Below, piece by piece: positions 61,344-64,000 of a stretch of DNA of 64,000 nucleotides. Every line of letters begins with the position of its first letter. The first letter of the stretch is position 1. The DNA is from HyVt-477 sp965224605 (GTDB lineage Bacteria > Pseudomonadota > Gammaproteobacteria > Thiotrichales > Thiotrichaceae). The translations under genes were made by a program, and so were the position numbers. The stretch is from positions 186,001-250,000 of the forward strand of contig CBDCZP010000005.1 of NCBI GenBank assembly GCA_965224605.1, written 5' to 3'. Under the pieces are notes generated by a model that saw only the letters and a list, made by a program, of their open reading frames with translations, ran no database searches and was not told the DNA's origin.

Positions 61344-61980
61344 CCCAGCCATTTCCTAGCAACTCATCCAGCAAGCTTTTATGTTTCTGTTGTTGCATCT
61401 CAAGCCTCAAATTCTCGCTATCAAAGATAGCTTCCAGTTCATTAATAGCCTGCTCAAAATCATCATTAATAATAATATAATCGTATTCATGATAATGCTC
61501 CATTTCTTCACTGGCTTCCTGCATTCTGGCTTGAATCACCTGATCTGAATCTTGCTGCCGATCTTGTAGTCGTGACTCCAAATCATTACGGGAAGGTGGC
61601 AATATAAAAATACTAATAACCTCTGAAAATTGCTCTCTTACTTTACGCGCACCCTGCCAATCAATTTCCAGAATAACGTCATCCCCTTCATCTAATTGTT
61701 GCTGAACCGTTTCTTTAGATGTGCCATAGTAGTTCCCAAATACCTCCGCATGTTCAAAAAAGGCCTTGTCCTCTATTGCCTGTTTGAATTCGTCTATACT
61801 TACAAAGTAATAGTTAACCCCATGCTTCTCACCAGGACGCGAGCTTCTTGTCGTATGTGAAACGGATACTTTCAATTCCGGTTTACGTTTAATAAGCTGT
61901 TTTAACATACTTGTTTTACCTGCACCGGATGGAGCGGAAACAATATATAATTTACCTTCAGCACTAATACCAGTATCCAT
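61321..61980 (-). CDS. gmk: Guanylate kinase
   Basis: 219 residues. GMP + ATP to GDP. Walker A SAPSGAGKTSMLKQL at 14-28, GMP-binding SVSHTTRSSRPGEKHGVNYYFV (key His-Thr-Thr-Arg, near 40) and ILEIDWQGARKVRE near 104. C-terminus slightly extended and Gln/Lys-rich. Divergent from gloB with a 70-bp gap. Confidence 0.96.
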   Translation of the reverse strand: MDTGISAEGKLYIVSAPSGAGKTSMLKQLIKRKPELKVSVSHTTRSSRPGEKHGVNYYFVSIDEFKQAIEDKAFFEHAEVFGNYYGTSKETVQQQLDEGDDVILEIDWQGARKVREQFSEVISIFILPPSRNDLESRLQDRQQDSDQVIQARMQEASEEMEHYHEYDYIIINDDFEQAINELEAIFDSENLRLEMQQQKHKSLLDELLGNGWDNGSEPI

Positions 61981-62050
61981 AAAACCACGACTTCCTTAAT
62001 ATAAAAAACGATATAAAAAAACGAGAATGAGACCATAAACGGCAAGCGTT

Positions 62051-62830
62051 ATGATAACAGTAAACCCCATACCTGCATTCACAGATAATTATATTTGGGC
62101 CATTTCAGATGAGCAACAAGCTTACTTTGCAATCGTAGACCCCGGTGATGCAACCCCTGTCATTAATTTCCTGGAGGAAAGGAATGGCGTATTAGTTGCC
62201 ATACTCATTACGCACTTTCATGCTGATCATGTCGGTGGAATCAATAAATTACTGAAACGATATCCAGAAACCCCTGTTTATGGACCTTCAAAAGAACGTA
62301 TTCCCCATTGTTCGACGTCGTTAGATGATGACGATACGGTAGTCATACCAGAAATTGATACTTCCTTTAAAGTGATGTTTATACCTGGGCATACCGCCGG
62401 ACATATCGCTTACTATCAGGAAGGCAGCCTATTTTGCGGTGACACCTTGTTTGCCAATGGCTGTGGCCGAGTCTTCGATGGCACGATGCCTGCTTTATAT
62501 CACTCACTGAAAAAGATAATGCAATTGCCACCCAATACACTATCTTATTGCGCCCATGAATATACGTTAGACAATATCGGCTTTGCCATGTGGGTTGAGC
62601 CTAACAATCTGGATTTGCTACAACGCCAAGAGCAAACTCATGCTCTTATTGATAAGAACATACCCAGCGTTCCATCAACACTGGATCTAGAACGTAGAAC
62701 CAATCCCTTTCTACGCTGTAACGAAGTCAACGTCATCGAGATGGCTGAAAAAATAGCGAAAAAGAGTCTGACTTCTGGCGTGGAAGTTTTTAAGGTACTT
62801 CGCACATGGAAAGATACACAGTATGACTGA
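62051..62830 (+). CDS. gloB: Hydroxyacylglutathione hydrolase (glyoxalase II)
   Basis: 259 residues. Metallo-beta-lactamase fold: metal motif THFHADHVGGI near 54-64, HTAGHIAYY near 113, GDTLFANGCGRVFDGT near 133, and CAHEYTLDNIGFA near 168. C-terminal HAGH domain with RTNPFLRC near 218. Hydrolyses S-lactoylglutathione in methylglyoxal detoxification. No good ribosome site before the ATG. Confidence 0.96.
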   Translation: MITVNPIPAFTDNYIWAISDEQQAYFAIVDPGDATPVINFLEERNGVLVAILITHFHADHVGGINKLLKRYPETPVYGPSKERIPHCSTSLDDDDTVVIPEIDTSFKVMFIPGHTAGHIAYYQEGSLFCGDTLFANGCGRVFDGTMPALYHSLKKIMQLPPNTLSYCAHEYTLDNIGFAMWVEPNNLDLLQRQEQTHALIDKNIPSVPSTLDLERRTNPFLRCNEVNVIEMAEKIAKKSLTSGVEVFKVLRTWKDTQYD

Positions 62831-62849
62831 CTATGGGCACCTGCTAACT

Positions 62850-63045
62850 CAGGGCTGTTCAATGCTGGCTTTTATCGTACAAGTGGCAACCAATACATGT
62901 TTACGGTAGGTCGGATAAGCGATAGCGTCATCCGACAAACAGTTTGAATTCAGCATCTTGTCGGATGGCGTTCCTTATCCGACCTACCTGAAATATAGGT
63001 ATAGTCCTGTTTCGGTGGGCTAGTCAGTAGCATTGAACAGCCCTG
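62850..63045. mobile_element. MITE copy B (196 bp, inverse of copy A, 10-bp target duplication)
   Basis: Same element as 9909-10105 but in opposite orientation, with high identity over the whole length including the interior GTAGGTCGGATAAG and TTGTCGGATGGCG arms. Ends CAGGGCTGTTCAATGCT and AGCATTGAACAGCCCTG. Flanked by direct CCTGCTAACT (62840-62849 and 63046-63055), a clear target duplication. Sits between gloB and lpdA. Confidence 0.92.
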
Positions 63046-63166
63046 CCTGCTAACTATCCACTCAAAATAATCTCATCTAAATAGATTAGGCGATTGCATT
63101 AGCTTACTGTTTCTCTAAAATACCCTATTCTATCTATTGATCAATTTTTAAAACTGAGCCCTATTA

Positions 63167-64000
63167 ATGAGTAATCTTATTGAAGTAAAAGTACCCGACA
63201 TCGGTGATTTTGATTCTGTTGAAATTATTGAAATACTTGTCAATGTAGGTGATGAAATTTCTACAGAAGATTCGCTCATCACAGTAGAATCCGACAAGGC
63301 TTCTATGGAAATCCCTAGCGATGCATCGGGTATTGTAAAAGAACTCAAAGTAAGTATGGGCGATAGCATTACTGAAGGCACTGTAATAGTAATGCTTGAA
63401 ACTAACGAATCGGCTAAAACGGATAGCTCCAGCGAAGAGACAGCAGTCACTACCAGCGAAGCATCAGTCGTTGAAAATGTTACTACAAAAACCACCGAGT
63501 CTGCTCAAGCCAGCTCCTTTACTGGCAAAGCAGACAAGCATGCTCAAGTGGTTATTTTAGGCTCTGGCCCAGGTGGTTATACCGCAGCCTTCCGCGCTGC
63601 TGATCTTGGTAAACAAGTCATCCTGATAGAACGCTATGATGTTATTGGTGGCGTTTGTCTTAATGTCGGTTGTATTCCCTCAAAAGCTCTACTGCATACT
63701 GCACAAATCATTAATGAAGCTAAAGATGCTGCTCCCCACGGTGTTACCTTTGGTGAACCAAAAATTGATATTGATACGGTGCGTAGTTATAAAGAAAGCA
63801 CCATTGGCAAGCTAACAGGTGGACTAAAGCAACTCGCTAAACAACGTAAAGTAGAAATCGTTCACGGCTATGGAAAATTCACCTCAGCACACTCCATTGC
63901 AGTAGAGTCAGATGATGGTAACGGTGGTGTCAACACTATAGAAATCAGTTTTGATAACTGTATTATTGCCGCTGGTTCACGAGTGACAAAACTACCCTTT
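63167..64000 (+). CDS. lpdA: Dihydrolipoyl dehydrogenase with N-terminal lipoyl domain, partial
   Basis: Open from the ATG at 63167 to the window end (278 codons seen). Residues 1-80 are a lipoyl domain (EVKVPDIGDFDSVEIIEI; lipoylated Lys in VESDKASMEIPSDA), then a Ser/Thr/Glu-rich linker, then the flavoprotein: FAD-binding VVILGSGPGGYTAAFRAADLG from about 122 and the redox-active GGVCLNVGCIPSKALLH (Cys-x4-Cys) near 162. This is the E3 of the pyruvate (or 2-oxoglutarate) dehydrogenase complex. aceE and aceF, often just upstream, are not here; gloB and a MITE are. Confidence 0.96.
   Translation, partial: MSNLIEVKVPDIGDFDSVEIIEILVNVGDEISTEDSLITVESDKASMEIPSDASGIVKELKVSMGDSITEGTVIVMLETNESAKTDSSSEETAVTTSEASVVENVTTKTTESAQASSFTGKADKHAQVVILGSGPGGYTAAFRAADLGKQVILIERYDVIGGVCLNVGCIPSKALLHTAQIINEAKDAAPHGVTFGEPKIDIDTVRSYKESTIGKLTGGLKQLAKQRKVEIVHGYGKFTSAHSIAVESDDGNGGVNTIEISFDNCIIAAGSRVTKLPF

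Noticed and set aside
63148..63495. 115-codon minus-strand frame opposite lpdA
   Set aside because: Shadow of the lipoyl domain and its Ser/Thr/Glu-rich linker.

Overview
The window looks like a piece of chromosome from a low-GC (about 40%) gammaproteobacterium. Evidence includes seryl-tRNA synthetase, ClpS/ClpA, RppH with its neighbouring HAD hydrolase, DUF2058, YdgA/DUF945, the hemJ-argC-DUF6776-bactofilin neighbourhood, type IV pilus minor pilins with PilY1, monomeric isocitrate dehydrogenases, malate:quinone oxidoreductase and a lipoyl-domain dihydrolipoyl dehydrogenase. A Thiotrichales-like organism is plausible, but the genus cannot be fixed from sequence reading alone.

Layout. 1-2703: minus-strand conflict-type cassette (small membrane protein, TIR-domain protein, MoxR-like AAA ATPase running off the edge). 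2947-9674: central carbon metabolism (first monomeric IDH, Mqo, MoeB-like E1 enzyme, Acs). 9675-12169: repeat-rich accessory stretch with a MITE, a REP-like palindrome and an AbiE toxin-antitoxin pair. 12170-15860: second monomeric IDH and moaB-moaD-moaE. 15920-19345: decayed mobile DNA (headless LexA-like protease domain, truncated TraI_2, VapBC, broken SNF2-type helicase) ending at tRNA-Thr(TGT). 19406-29781: mostly core genes (Sel1 protein, bactofilin, argC, hemJ, rppH, phosphatases, clpA, clpS). 30278-36016: PfkB kinase, DsbA-like protein, then a membrane/TrkA-N/RyR/SLOG protein followed by a second TIR protein carrying a transmembrane segment and a long coiled coil. 36068-41148: polysaccharide assembly (Wzy-like ligase/polymerase, TPR protein, Wzc-type tyrosine kinase), then tRNA-Val(GAC). 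41826-51888: very large PilY1-like adhesin and minor pilins fimT-pilV-pilW-pilX. 52014-64000: housekeeping (mscS, serS, crcB, mrp, patatin, DUF945, dacB, DUF2058, mscL, gmk, gloB, start of lpdA).

How genes work together. MoeB-like E1, MoaD and MoaE form the molybdopterin synthase branch, with MoaB probably adenylating molybdopterin. IDH, Mqo, Acs and LpdA belong to acetate/TCA metabolism. ClpS feeds N-degron substrates to ClpA. PilY1 and the minor pilins would form the pilus-tip priming complex. Wzc, the TPR protein and the Wzy-like protein form an exopolysaccharide export/polymerisation set.

Most interesting points: (i) a TIR protein downstream of a membrane protein combining TrkA-N-like, RyR and SLOG domains, a candidate NAD-derived-signal producer/receptor pair; (ii) a second TIR cassette with MoxR ATPase; (iii) an IDH paralogue that has lost the three residues expected to hold the NADP 2'-phosphate; (iv) a MITE family with ISAs1-like CAGGG ends and target duplications visible at two copies; (v) a helicase pseudogene broken by a perfect 29-bp palindrome that looks like a template-switch scar; (vi) a 28-bp palindrome that supplies the stop codons of two convergent genes.
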